A DNA stretch of 64,000 nucleotides from Thauera aromatica K172 (GTDB lineage Bacteria > Pseudomonadota > Gammaproteobacteria > Burkholderiales > Rhodocyclaceae): contig NZ_CP028339.1 in assembly GCF_003030465.1 (NCBI RefSeq), positions 3,594,032-3,658,031 on the forward strand, given 5' to 3'. The notes below the pieces were generated by a model. That model was not told where the DNA came from, did not search any database, and saw only the letters and a program-made list of their open reading frames with translations. Position numbers and translations under genes: made by a program. Below, in pieces: positions 1-8,723 of this stretch (its first letter is position 1; each line of letters starts with the position of its first letter).

Positions 1-22
1 CCGTTGGCGGAAAGCCATCGCT

Positions 23-625
23 TCATGCCTGCCTCCGGATGCCGCGCAGGTAGATGCCGAGCACCGCCGGCGCCTCGCTGCGGAGGCGGCCGACGTCGCC
101 GGCGAGCAGGGACTGCACCACCAGCCCCTGGACGGTGCCGACGAACAAGGTGGCCGCGGCGGCGAGATCGAGCGCGGAGTCGATCTCGCCCGCCGTCCGG
201 CCGGCCTCGAGCAAGGCCCGCACGCGCTCGCCGTAGCGCCGCAGCAGGGTTTGCGCCATGCGCTTGGGGGCGGTGAGCTCGGCGCGCTGCAGCTCGCCGA
301 ACATCATCCGCGGCACCCCGGGGTGATCGGCGATGAAATCGATGTGGGTCATGAACATCGCCTCGAGCGCCGCGAGCGGGCTGGCTTCGGCCTGCACCGC
401 ACGCTCGATGCGCGCCATCAGACGCTCGGCGACCCATTCCATCACCGCGCCCCACAGCGCCTCCTTGGTCGGGAAGTGGCGGAACAGCGCACCGTGGCTG
501 AGCTGCATGCGCTCGGCGATGGTGGCGGTGGTGATCTCGCTCGGATTCTGCTCTCCGGCCAGCGCCACCACGGTTTCGACAGTGACGGCGCGGCGCTCGT
601 CGGCGGGAAGGTGTCGGGAGCTCAT
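23..625 (-). CDS. TetR/AcrR family transcriptional regulator
   Basis: A 200-residue one-domain repressor. The N-terminal helix-turn-helix is clear (TIAERMQLSHGALFRHFPTK, typical of TetR proteins) and is followed by an all-helical ligand/dimerisation domain with no recognisable substrate signature. An in-frame extension upstream exists, but the ATG at 625 is preferred because family members start just before the HTH and because the palindromic operator at 653-668 would otherwise lie inside the coding region. No good Shine-Dalgarno precedes this ATG. The gene reads out of the operator, so autorepression is likely. The regulated target is not evident in the window; it may lie left of the edge. 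Family call is firm, the ligand is unknown. Confidence 0.85.
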   Translation of the reverse strand: MSSRHLPADERRAVTVETVVALAGEQNPSEITTATIAERMQLSHGALFRHFPTKEALWGAVMEWVAERLMARIERAVQAEASPLAALEAMFMTHIDFIADHPGVPRMMFGELQRAELTAPKRMAQTLLRRYGERVRALLEAGRTAGEIDSALDLAAAATLFVGTVQGLVVQSLLAGDVGRLRSEAPAVLGIYLRGIRRQA

Positions 626-652
626 AGGAGGATTCGACCATCTGGACTCAGG

Positions 653-668
653 GAGTAAGTATTTACTC
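653..668. promoter_or_regulatory. Palindromic operator for the TetR regulator
   Basis: Perfect inverted repeat GAGTAA-N4-TTACTC, 28 bp upstream of the chosen TetR start. Size and symmetry fit TetR-family operators; binding is inferred from position. Confidence 0.6.
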
Positions 669-780
669 ACTTTTATCCGATGGAAGCAAGCACCGCCGCC
701 CGGCAAACGTGCAATCGGTGCGCATCGCAGCCCCTTGTTCACATCCGCCATGCCCGGCAAGAGATACAAACGGGACGGGG

Positions 781-820
781 CGGCGGATAGCGGCGGATAG
801 CGGCGGATAGCGGCGGATAG
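781..820. repeat. Four tandem copies of a 10-bp repeat
   Basis: CGGCGGATAG is repeated four times head to tail, just beyond the stop of the Schlafen/AlbA_2-type gene (833). It lies in the gap between that gene's 3' end and the TetR promoter. No function is apparent; it is a candidate length-variable locus. Confidence 0.9.
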
Positions 821-832
821 CGCGGGTAACGA

Positions 833-2521
833 TTACGCACACTCGCTATCGCCAAGCGTGTAGAACGTCCACCGCTTCTCTCCCTGCTTCACCAGTCGGC
901 CATCCGCCGTCAGCCGCTTCAACAATTTCTGCGCCTGATCCCCGCTCAAGCGGCACAACTCCATGGCCTCGCTGCGCTGGATGCGTCCGTGATGCCGAAC
1001 ATGGCCCAGTACCAGTTGCTCATGCTGCAGGCTGCTGAAACCCGCTTGCCGCGTGTACGCCACCTGTTCACCCTTGGCCCGATACATATCCGCCGACAAG
1101 GTATAGCTGCGGCTACGCACATTCCCATGCGCCTCTACCAGACCCGCCTCGACCAAACGCTCCAGCGTGCGCCTGGCGCGCACCGCGTCACGCTGGATGT
1201 GGGATGCCAGCCCTTCGGCACTCAACCGCTTGTGCTCGCGCAAGGCGGCCAGCGCGATCAGGCTGTCGATCGGCAGCGGCGCGCCGCCCTGGCGGCCTTC
1301 CTGTTCCACCACCAGTTTTAGAAAAACTTCGTCCGCCGACGCCGTGTCCAGTTGCAGGACGACGCTGTTGCTGTCGGTGCGGCTGTAGTCCGGCTCGGGG
1401 CGGCCAAAGCGCAGCATGCCACGGTAGATCGTATCCACACCTCGGCCCGAACGCTCGACGATGCCGACCCGCTTCATCGCATCGGCCAGCGTGCGGTTGC
1501 GCGGACGTGGCTCGGTGATCAGCAGGTTGTCCAGGGTCACGCCCTCCACCAGGCCGCCGGGGTTGCTGATGGTCAGGCCGTCATCGTCCAGTCGCACATG
1601 CACCGCGCTCAGGCGGTGGTAATCACGATGCACCAGCGCATTGGCAACGGCCTCGCGAAATGCCCCCATGTCCACCTTGGGCACCGGGACGCGGAACAGC
1701 CCCACCTGAATCTCGCGCTCGGGGTTGTAGGGGCGGAAATTGGTCTCCAGCCAATCCAGCGCCTTCAACAGTGGGAAGCGGCGGAACTCGTTGAACGCCA
1801 CGGCCTCGCGCGCCAGTACCTGAAAGGCGAATTCATGCGTGGGTACCTTGTCACGCAAGGCGGTTTCGCGGCCGATGAGCAGCAGCCCGGTCAGCGTCGG
1901 CACGCGCTGGCCGGCCTCGTCGCGGGTGGTGAAGCCCAGCGCGCCGTCCATGGCTTCGTCATCCAGTTCCAGCAGCACGCGGTCGCCGCCATATTGCCGC
2001 ACGGTCTGGCGCAGACGCTCGCGCTCCAGCGGGTCGAAGTCGGCCAACGTGGCGCCGGCCACCGCTTGCGCCGAAACATCCACCAGACCAAACCGGCTTG
2101 CCCGGCTGCTGCGTTCGTGCGGCAGCAGCGCCACGCATTCCGGTGTGCCGTCCTGCTTGATGCGGCGGCGCAGGTACACGCCCGCCGTGGTTGCCACCTC
2201 GCCGGAGGATTTGGGGACGGTGATGCGCGCCACGCGTACGCCGGCAAGCTCTACCGGTTCGACGCGAACGGCCAGCGACGGCGAGGTCCGCGCTGCAACC
2301 AACCCCGGCAAGCCGAACAAGTTCTGATGCGCCTGGTGCAGGCCGGTGGGCGTACCGTCGTCCTCCACGCCCAGCCACAGCTCACCGCCGTCGGTATTGG
2401 CCATGCACACCAGCGACTCGACCAGCTCATCGTCGGGCAGGCGCTTGCGGTCGCTCTTGAACTCGACGGTCAAGGTTTCCGCGAGTGGCAGCGTAGGTGC
2501 AGCTTGCGCTTCGTCGCTCAT
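833..2521 (-). CDS. Schlafen AlbA_2 domain / RecG-like ATP-binding transcriptional regulator
   Basis: A protein of 562 residues with the layout of so-called ATP-dependent DNA helicase RecG-like regulators, which are not helicases. The N-terminus holds the AlbA_2/Schlafen signature (VEFKSDRK, then ANTDGGELWLGVEDDG). The middle holds a GHKL-like ATP-binding segment (FREAVANALVHRDYH, then ISNPGG and ERSGRGVDTIYRGM). The C-terminal ~150 residues look like winged helices. An ATG lies at 2533, but the one at 2521 is preferred because GGAGGAAGG sits just upstream of it. The gene stands alone, and its target is not visible. Such proteins are often accessory and are found near mobile or defence genes; that link is only suggestive here. 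Confidence 0.75.
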   Translation of the reverse strand: MSDEAQAAPTLPLAETLTVEFKSDRKRLPDDELVESLVCMANTDGGELWLGVEDDGTPTGLHQAHQNLFGLPGLVAARTSPSLAVRVEPVELAGVRVARITVPKSSGEVATTAGVYLRRRIKQDGTPECVALLPHERSSRASRFGLVDVSAQAVAGATLADFDPLERERLRQTVRQYGGDRVLLELDDEAMDGALGFTTRDEAGQRVPTLTGLLLIGRETALRDKVPTHEFAFQVLAREAVAFNEFRRFPLLKALDWLETNFRPYNPEREIQVGLFRVPVPKVDMGAFREAVANALVHRDYHRLSAVHVRLDDDGLTISNPGGLVEGVTLDNLLITEPRPRNRTLADAMKRVGIVERSGRGVDTIYRGMLRFGRPEPDYSRTDSNSVVLQLDTASADEVFLKLVVEQEGRQGGAPLPIDSLIALAALREHKRLSAEGLASHIQRDAVRARRTLERLVEAGLVEAHGNVRSRSYTLSADMYRAKGEQVAYTRQAGFSSLQHEQLVLGHVRHHGRIQRSEAMELCRLSGDQAQKLLKRLTADGRLVKQGEKRWTFYTLGDSECA

Positions 2522-2809
2522 GCCTTCCTCCATGTGGCGTTCTTCGCTGGCTTCTTGCCGACAGGATGGCTTTCCGCCTGGACCCCGCTGTGCGGCGACG
2601 AACGACGCAGGGCCATGGGACACCACGCTGTGCATGACCGTGCGTAAGGCCTGGCAGCGGAGCGCGATCCGGCCGGCCGGGATGTGCCGACTGGGCAAAA
2701 GTCAGCGGGGAGTCTAACCGGTCGATGCCCTTCGAAACAGCCGTTTCCGCCCCCGGTCAACGCCCCCGCGACACCCCCAGACAAGCCCCGTTCGGCGCAC
2801 ACGGCACCG

Positions 2810-4288
2810 TCATCTCGCGGATCGCGGCAGCCGGACGGTGAACTCGAGACCGCCCAGCGGGCTGTCGCCCAGTTCGATGCTGCCGCCATGGAGCTCGGCG
2901 ATCCGGGCGACGATGGACAGCCCCAGCCCCGCGCCCTGCCCCGGGCCGTGGCGGAAGAAGCGCTCGAACACCTGGGCCCGCATTTCGGGGACAACGCCGG
3001 GGCCGCTGTCGTGCACGCTCAGCGCCACGGCGTCGGCGCACGGGCGCAGCTCAACCCGCACCAGGCCCCCTTCCGGGCTGTGCTGGAGCGCATTGGCGAC
3101 CAGGTTCTGGAGCAGGATTTCGAGGCTCGGGGCGTCGGCGGGGACGCTGAAATCGCCGCCTTCGGCGCACTCGAAGCTCAGTTCCTGGCCATGTTCGAGC
3201 GCCAGCGGGATGATCCCGGCGAGCGCACCGCGGACGAAGGTGGCGAGCTCGAGCGGGGCCATCCCCGCCTTCGCCGCGCCGGGTTCGAGGCGGGCGAGGG
3301 TCAGCAGCTGGGTCACCACCCGCGTGGCGCGCTCGACGCCGCCGACCAGCTGCTTCAAGGCCTCCTCGCGATCGCCGGGGTCGGGCGCCTGGAGCGCGTT
3401 CTGGGCATGGATGCGCAGCACCGCCAGCGGCGTGCGCAGCTCGTGCGCGGCATCGGCGAGGAAGCGCTTCTCGCGTTCGAGCAGCGCGGTGAGCTGGCCG
3501 AGCAGGCGGTTCAGCGACGCCACCACCGGCTCCAGCTCCTGCGGCAGAGGGGCGAGCACCAAGGGCGACAGGTTGCCGGGGTCACGCGCCTTCAGCAGGC
3601 GCACCATCCGCGCCAGCGGGCGCAGCCCCCAGCCCACCGCCAGCCACACCAGCACCGCGAGCAGCGGCAGGCCGATCAGGTCCGGGAGCAGGCTGCGCAG
3701 CGCGATCTTGGCCGCCAGTTCGCCACGCACGTCCTCGCGCTCGCCGACCAGCACCCACTGCCGGTCGCGTACATCGTGGAGCATGAACAGCCGCCAGCGG
3801 TGCCCGTCCACGCGCACCTCGTGGTAGCCGGCGAGCGCTTCGGGAAGGGGGGCGGCAGCCCGGTCCGCGGTCGCGGCATCGGCCGCGGCCGGCGGCCGAC
3901 GTTGCACGAGCGCGTCGAGCGCATCGAGCGCCGCGGCCGGCGCGCTCGCCGACTGCAGCAGGGCCTGGCCGTGCTCATCGTAGATGACGAAGCCGAGCTT
4001 GCTCTCGTATTCGTGCCCCACCGCTCCAGCCGGTACATCGCCCTGGCCCGCCACCCCGTTCTGCGCCATCGCTTCGTCCAGCGCCGTCTGCATCGCCTGC
4101 CGCATCGACGCCGGCAACTCGCCGCCGACCATGCCGGCGAGCAGGCGCGCGGTCTGCACCAGGCCGGCGTCGAACACTTCCTCGACTTCATGGCGGGCAT
4201 CGCGGTAGCTCTTGTAGGAAATCAACGTCAGCGTCAGGCTGAGCAGGCCGAGCACGAGCAGCAGGGTACGGCTGCGGATCGAGCGCAT
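2810..4288 (-). CDS. Sensor histidine kinase, QseC/PmrB type
   Basis: A 492-residue membrane kinase. TM1 lies at about residues 7-24, followed by a periplasmic sensor region of roughly 170 residues and TM2 at about 203-222. Then come a HAMP-like linker, the HisKA box (AAHELRTPL, phospho-acceptor His282) and an HATPase_c domain with N, G1 and G2 boxes (NLVANALQHS, DSGPGVVPE, GAGLGLSI). Its ATG shares one base with the stop of the upstream response regulator, so the pair is translationally coupled. By position and family it is the partner of that regulator and a candidate controller of the GNAT/ligase/diiron operon immediately upstream. The signal is unknown; PmrB/QseC relatives respond to metals, pH or catecholamines. 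Confidence 0.9.
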   Translation of the reverse strand: MRSIRSRTLLLVLGLLSLTLTLISYKSYRDARHEVEEVFDAGLVQTARLLAGMVGGELPASMRQAMQTALDEAMAQNGVAGQGDVPAGAVGHEYESKLGFVIYDEHGQALLQSASAPAAALDALDALVQRRPPAAADAATADRAAAPLPEALAGYHEVRVDGHRWRLFMLHDVRDRQWVLVGEREDVRGELAAKIALRSLLPDLIGLPLLAVLVWLAVGWGLRPLARMVRLLKARDPGNLSPLVLAPLPQELEPVVASLNRLLGQLTALLEREKRFLADAAHELRTPLAVLRIHAQNALQAPDPGDREEALKQLVGGVERATRVVTQLLTLARLEPGAAKAGMAPLELATFVRGALAGIIPLALEHGQELSFECAEGGDFSVPADAPSLEILLQNLVANALQHSPEGGLVRVELRPCADAVALSVHDSGPGVVPEMRAQVFERFFRHGPGQGAGLGLSIVARIAELHGGSIELGDSPLGGLEFTVRLPRSAR

Positions 4289-4947
4289 CAGGCCTTGTCC
4301 ACCAGATAGCCGACGCCGCGCACGGTACGGATCAGCTCCGGGAAGAGCTTCCTGCGCAGATGGTGGATGTGCACTTCGAGCGCGTTGCTTTCCGCTTCTT
4401 CATCCCAGCCATAGAGCACCTGCTGCAGGCGGTCGCGGGTCAGCACGCGGCCGGGCTGGGCGAGCAGTTCATGCAGCAGCAGGAACTCCTTGCGCTGCAG
4501 CGCCACCGCCTGGCCGCGGTAGCTGACCTGCTGGTTGACCGGGTCGAGGTGGATGCCGCGGTATTCGAGCACGGGCTGCGGGCGATTGAAGCTGCGCCGC
4601 AGCAGGGCACGCAGCCGCGCCTTCAGCTCATCGACATCGAACGGCTTGACCAGGTAGTCGTCCGCCCCCGCATCCAGCCCGGCGATGCGGTCGGCGGTGG
4701 CGTCGCGCGCGGTCAGCACCAGCACCGGCACCGGGTTGGCCGCAGCGCGCAGGCGGCGCAGCACTTCCAGCCCGTCCACGCGGGGCAGGCCGAGGTCGAG
4801 AATGGCGAGATCGAAACTTTCGTGGCGCAGCGCGTGGAGGGCGCTGTCGCCGTCCTGCACCCAGTCCACGGTGTAGGCTTCGGGCTTGAGCGCCACCCGA
4901 ATCCCCTGCCCGAGGGCGGCGTCATCTTCGACCAGCAATATCCGCAT
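4288..4947 (-). CDS. OmpR-family response regulator, PmrA/QseB type
   Basis: 219 residues: a receiver domain with acidic pocket (EDD at 7-9), phospho-acceptor Asp51 (ILDLGLP) and conserved Lys in YLVKPF, then an OmpR/PhoB winged helix ending in the usual RTVRGVGYLV. The start at 4947 (MRILLVEDD) matches the family; in-frame codons further upstream encode nothing conserved. It is co-transcribed with the kinase downstream. PmrA/QseB regulators bind direct repeats of (C/T)TTAA(G/T) spaced by 5 bp. Such boxes occur in the divergent promoter at 9457-9473 and 9572-9588, so this protein is a strong candidate regulator of both flanking operons. The other PmrA-like regulator (30341-31087) is an alternative. 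Confidence 0.9.
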   Translation of the reverse strand: MRILLVEDDAALGQGIRVALKPEAYTVDWVQDGDSALHALRHESFDLAILDLGLPRVDGLEVLRRLRAAANPVPVLVLTARDATADRIAGLDAGADDYLVKPFDVDELKARLRALLRRSFNRPQPVLEYRGIHLDPVNQQVSYRGQAVALQRKEFLLLHELLAQPGRVLTRDRLQQVLYGWDEEAESNALEVHIHHLRRKLFPELIRTVRGVGYLVDKA

Positions 4948-5070
4948 CTTCCTTCCTGTCCGCTTGCCGCATCCGGCCACTTTATTCCCGTTCGCGCCGC
5001 GACGGGCGGGACACGTGCATCCAGCACTCCCGCTCACCCCACCCTTCCCGCCAGCCCCGCAGCGCCTCCT

Positions 5071-5721
5071 TCACTCCATGTTCTCTTTCACCTCAGCGAG
5101 CAGGCGACGGATTTCGGCGCGGCGGCCGGCATCGGCACTGGCGCGGTCGGGACGATCAGGCGCGGCGAGCGCCTTTTCGAGGGCGGCGCGCGCTTCAGGG
5201 TAGCGCTTCTGCCGGCGCAGGAAGTCGCCGTAGAAGTAATTGGGGTCGATCCCGTCCGGGTTGAGGGCGAGCGCCTTCTTCAGCAGGAGCTCGGCCTGCG
5301 CATCGTCGCCGAAACCCAGCGGCCAGCCCGGAACCTGATAGTAGAGGCTGCCCAGGCTGGTGTAGGCGGAGCCATCGAGCGCTGCGGGGTCGAGCGCGAG
5401 CGCCTGCTCGAGCTCGGCTTTGGCCTGCTTGACCAGATCGAGCGCACCGAGCCCGCCCTTGGCGCCGGCCCAGGTGCTGAGGATGATGCCGCGCCAGATG
5501 TGCAGCTCGGCAGCCTTCGGTTCATCGGCGAGCGCCTTCCCGGCCTCCCCGGCGAGTGCGGCGAAGGCGGTCTCACGCTGCTTTTCCGGCAGCTGGTAGT
5601 GGATTTCGGCCCAGCGTTCCTGCAGCTGGTGGAGCCTGGCCTGGCCGGCTTCGCCGAGGGCAAAGGCGGGCAGGCTGGCGCAGGCGAACAGGAGCGGGAA
5701 CAGGCGGTAGAGGGGTTTCAT
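5071..5721 (-). CDS. Exported TPR-repeat protein
   Basis: 216 residues. The first ~21 form a signal peptide (MKPLYRLFPLLFACASLPAFA); a signal peptidase I site after AFA looks more likely than a lipobox. The mature part is helical with TPR-like repeats (for example AELLLKKALALNPDGIDPNYFYGDF and the following AALEKALAAP stretch). The start at 5721 is chosen because the signal peptide begins there. It is the last gene of the operon beginning at 9411, 11 bp after the SDR stop. TPR proteins scaffold protein-protein contacts, so a periplasmic partner role for the pathway or for the neighbouring sensor kinase is possible but is inference. Confidence 0.75.
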   Translation of the reverse strand: MKPLYRLFPLLFACASLPAFALGEAGQARLHQLQERWAEIHYQLPEKQRETAFAALAGEAGKALADEPKAAELHIWRGIILSTWAGAKGGLGALDLVKQAKAELEQALALDPAALDGSAYTSLGSLYYQVPGWPLGFGDDAQAELLLKKALALNPDGIDPNYFYGDFLRRQKRYPEARAALEKALAAPDRPDRASADAGRRAEIRRLLAEVKENME

Positions 5722-5732
5722 CGGTTTTTCCT

Positions 5733-6554
5733 TCAGAGCGGAGGCGGGGTGGAACGGGAGTGCGCACCGGCGGGACGGGCAAAATGCTTGACCACCGCCA
5801 GCTGGCGACGCAGCGCGCGATCGACGATGCGCGGCAGCACGGTGTTGAGACGGACGAAGAATTTTTCCGGCCAGCCCAGATAGAGCTCTTCGCGCTCGCG
5901 GCGGATCGCCTCGACGATGCGCGCGGCGACCGCGTCCGGATCGTCCATCGCGACCCCGAGCTGCGTGTTCATCGCCACCACGGGCGCGGCGTTCATCGCC
6001 GTGCGGGTCGCGCGCGGGGCGACGTAGAGCACCTTCACCCGACTGTCGGCCAGTTCGCGGCGCAGCGCTTCGGAGAAGCCGCGCACGGCGAACTTGCTCG
6101 CGCAATAGGCGGCGAAGCCCGGATAGCCGATCGAGCCGAAGGTGGAGCCGAGGTTGACCAGCACCGCACGCGGCGCCTGGCGCAACACCGGCAGCAGACG
6201 CTGGGTGAGCTGCACGGTGGCGGTGACGTTGAGTCCGATCAGGTGGGCGATCGCCTCTTCGTCCTGGCTTTCCAGCAAGCCGAAGCGGTTGATCCCGGCG
6301 GCATTGATCAGGCAGTTCAGGCCATCGCAGCGGCGCGCGGCGGCCAGCACCGCGTCACGCCCGGCGCGCTCGCACAGATCGGCGCGGACGCAATCGACCT
6401 GGCCGGGGTAGCGCTGCGCGAGCGCGGCAAAGGCCTCGGTCTCACGCCCGACCAGCAGCACCCGGGCGCCGCCAGCGCACAGCTGCTCGGCCAGCGCCTG
6501 GCCGATCCCTCCGCTCGCTCCGGTGAGCAGGGCACGACATTCGGAAAGTCGCAT
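5733..6554 (-). CDS. Short-chain dehydrogenase/reductase (SDR)
   Basis: 273 residues. It has the classical SDR cofactor motif TGASGGIG near the N-terminus, NAAG at the end of beta-4, a Ser in NLGSTFGS and the catalytic YCASK (Tyr-x3-Lys). The C-terminal ~70 residues (GWPEKFFVRLNTVLPRIVDRALRRQL) are amphipathic, as in SDRs acting on acyl or lipid substrates. Start at 6554 (MRLSECRALLTGAS); upstream in-frame codons overlap the diiron gene and are not conserved. It lies 10 bp downstream of the diiron enzyme gene. An NAD(P)H-dependent ketone/alcohol step on the product of the upstream ligase/oxygenase pair is plausible but unproven. Confidence 0.88.
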   Translation of the reverse strand: MRLSECRALLTGASGGIGQALAEQLCAGGARVLLVGRETEAFAALAQRYPGQVDCVRADLCERAGRDAVLAAARRCDGLNCLINAAGINRFGLLESQDEEAIAHLIGLNVTATVQLTQRLLPVLRQAPRAVLVNLGSTFGSIGYPGFAAYCASKFAVRGFSEALRRELADSRVKVLYVAPRATRTAMNAAPVVAMNTQLGVAMDDPDAVAARIVEAIRREREELYLGWPEKFFVRLNTVLPRIVDRALRRQLAVVKHFARPAGAHSRSTPPPL

Positions 6555-6564
6555 CACGGCCTCC

Positions 6565-7218
6565 TCAGGCGGACTGCGCCAGGGTGCGGAACAGGTCCGC
6601 GTACAGGCGGTAGACCACTTTCGCGGTATGGACCACCGCGGCCTGGTCGTCGGCGCAGTCAAGGCGGTTCATCAGCCGCTCGAAGAAGCGGATGTGTTCC
6701 TGGTCCAGGCTGCCGTGGGAGTTCAGGTAGGTGAATGCCTGGGCGGGCAGCTGCAGGCTGCGCTGCAGCGTGCCCGCGGCCCGGGTCGCGAGCGCGATGC
6801 TGGTGCCTTCGAGGACGTTGACCATGCCGAAGAAGCTCACCGGGTTGTGGCGCGCGATGCGGTCGTAGACGTAGGCGACCATCAGCTCGGTGGCCAGCGC
6901 CGGCTGGCCGTGGCGCACGGCGTCGGCATCGGCGCCGCAGGCGGCGATGTCGGCGAGGATCCATTCCTGGTGGCCGGTCTCCTCGCCGATGTATTCGGCG
7001 ACCGCTTCGCGCAGCCACTCCAGGCGCTCAGGCAGGCGCGCGCCGCAGGCCATCAGCAGGGGCACGGTATGCTTGACGTGGTGGTAGGCCTCGGTCAGGA
7101 AGGCGACATAGCGGTCGCGGCCGACCGTGCCGGCAAGCGCCTGGCGGATGATCGGCGCATCAAACAGGTATTCGCGCTCGGCGGCGGTCTGTCGTTGCAG
7201 CTGGTCAAAGAAGTTCAT
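6565..7218 (-). CDS. Heme-oxygenase-like diiron oxidase (iron-containing redox enzyme family)
   Basis: 217 residues, almost all helical. Candidate metal ligands are Glu43 with His46/47/50 (TEAYHHVKH), Glu79/80 with His83 (EETGH), Glu137 (NVLEGTS) and His168-x3-Asp172-x2-His175 (SHGSLDQEH). The last motif matches the H-x3-D-x2-H arrangement of CADD-type members of the TenA/PqqC-like superfamily, whose known members oxidise fatty acids, amino acids or N-hydroxylate guanidines. The start overlaps the AMP ligase stop by 4 bp (ATGA), indicating translational coupling. In this operon it would be the oxidative step acting on an activated or amidated acid. The fold family is well supported, the reaction is not known. 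Confidence 0.82.
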   Translation of the reverse strand: MNFFDQLQRQTAAEREYLFDAPIIRQALAGTVGRDRYVAFLTEAYHHVKHTVPLLMACGARLPERLEWLREAVAEYIGEETGHQEWILADIAACGADADAVRHGQPALATELMVAYVYDRIARHNPVSFFGMVNVLEGTSIALATRAAGTLQRSLQLPAQAFTYLNSHGSLDQEHIRFFERLMNRLDCADDQAAVVHTAKVVYRLYADLFRTLAQSA

Positions 7219-8723
7219 GCACGGACCTCATCGGCAGGGACGGACAGGAGGGCGGCGATCGCCGCCCGGTAGTGTTGCAGCAGCGCATCACGGCGCAGGC
7301 GGCCGTTGGCGGTGGCGAGCCCGTTGGCGGCGCCGAACGGAGCGGCGGCGCGCAGCCAGCGGTGTGCGCGGGCGTAGTCGGGGAGGGCGGCATTGGCCGC
7401 ACGGACGGCCGCCTCGAGTTCGGCGTCGGTGCAGTCGGCGGAGCGGGGGACGAGGACGGCGACGTTCTGCGCAAGGGCCTCGCCATGAACCCAGGCCTGG
7501 GCGATCGCAGGCTGCTGGGCGAGCTCGGCCTCGACCCACTCCGGGTTGACGTTGCGCCCGAAGGCGGTGATGAACTGGTGCTTCTTGCGCCCGTGGACGA
7601 CCAGGAAACCGTCCTCGAAGTGGCCCAGATCACCGGTCGCCTGCCACCCGCCGCTCGCCTGGCTCTCGCCGCCAGCCTGGCACTCGCCGGCGCCTGGCGC
7701 TTCGCCCAGGTAGCCGAGCATGCGCGCCCCGCGCACCAGGATTTCGCCATCTTCGCCGAGACGCAGCCGGACATGCGGCAGGGGCAGGCCGACGGAGCCG
7801 ATACGCCGCCCCTGGGGCGTATTCAGGCACACCACCGAAGCGCATTCGGACAGGCCGTAGCCCTCGAACACCGGCAACCCCAGGGCCTCGGCGCGGCGCA
7901 ACAGCTGCGGTGCCACCCGGCCGCCGCCGACGGCGATGAAGCGCAGGCTGTCGGGCAGCGCCGAGCCGCGCTCGGCCGCACCCACCAGGACCTGCAGCAG
8001 CTGGGGGAGCAGGATCAGGCTGTGCGGGCAGGTCGCGGTGAGGCTGCCGAGCAGGCGCGCCGGATCGAGCCCGCTGGCGCCGTGGATGCCGATTTCGGCG
8101 AGGGGCGCAAGCACCACGCAGGCACCGGCCAGGAGCGGCGCGTAGACGCCGGCGATGTTCTCCAGCAGGGTCGCCAGCGGCAACACGCACAGATGGCGCT
8201 GCACCCCGCACGCCTGGGCGAGCCCGCTCACGCTGTGCGCCACCGCGAGCTGCGCCTCGCCGTCCAGGCACACGCCCTTGGGCTGGCCGGTGGTGCCGGA
8301 CGTGTAGGTGATCTTGACCGTGCCGCGCGGCACCTCCACCGCCGCGGGCGGGCGACGCTGGAAGATTCCCGCCTGCCGTTCGCCGAAGCCGGCGTCGGCG
8401 AGCCACGCCGGCAGCGGGCCGATCCAGGTGTCGATGCCCGCGCTGTCGATGACGTGGCGCTGCTGGGCGGGAGAAAAGAAGCCCGGCACGGGCACGCAGA
8501 TCCGCCCGCCGAACAGCAGCGCCAGCTCCCACAGCACCCAGTCGATGCCGTTATCCAGGCTCAGGGCGACCCGCGCGGCGCCCAGCCCGGCGAGTTCGGC
8601 GCTGCGCTGGGCGACGGCTTCGTCGACGCCGGCGTAGCTCAGCGTGTGCGCGCCGCACTGCAGCGCCGGGCGCTCACCGTAAGCGGCGATCGCCCGCCGC
8701 AGGGCGTCAACAGCCGGCGACAT
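7215..8723 (-). CDS. AMP-dependent acyl/aryl ligase
   Basis: 502 residues of the ANL superfamily. The P-loop is intact (ITYTSGTTGQPKG), as are the adenine motif (EGYGLSE), the ribose-binding TGDLGHFEDG and the hinge GRKKHQFITAFGRNVNP. The C-terminal A10 motif reads NGRLRRD, so the usual catalytic Lys (NGKLRR in relatives) is Arg. The thioester or adenylation step may therefore be altered, or a nearby residue may substitute. The gene overlaps the upstream GNAT gene by 17 bp and the downstream diiron gene by 4 bp, so the four enzymes are made together. Long-chain acyl-CoA synthetase-like motifs favour a fatty-acid or similar carboxylate over an amino acid. The substrate is unknown. Confidence 0.88.
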   Translation of the reverse strand: MSPAVDALRRAIAAYGERPALQCGAHTLSYAGVDEAVAQRSAELAGLGAARVALSLDNGIDWVLWELALLFGGRICVPVPGFFSPAQQRHVIDSAGIDTWIGPLPAWLADAGFGERQAGIFQRRPPAAVEVPRGTVKITYTSGTTGQPKGVCLDGEAQLAVAHSVSGLAQACGVQRHLCVLPLATLLENIAGVYAPLLAGACVVLAPLAEIGIHGASGLDPARLLGSLTATCPHSLILLPQLLQVLVGAAERGSALPDSLRFIAVGGGRVAPQLLRRAEALGLPVFEGYGLSECASVVCLNTPQGRRIGSVGLPLPHVRLRLGEDGEILVRGARMLGYLGEAPGAGECQAGGESQASGGWQATGDLGHFEDGFLVVHGRKKHQFITAFGRNVNPEWVEAELAQQPAIAQAWVHGEALAQNVAVLVPRSADCTDAELEAAVRAANAALPDYARAHRWLRAAAPFGAANGLATANGRLRRDALLQHYRAAIAALLSVPADEVRA

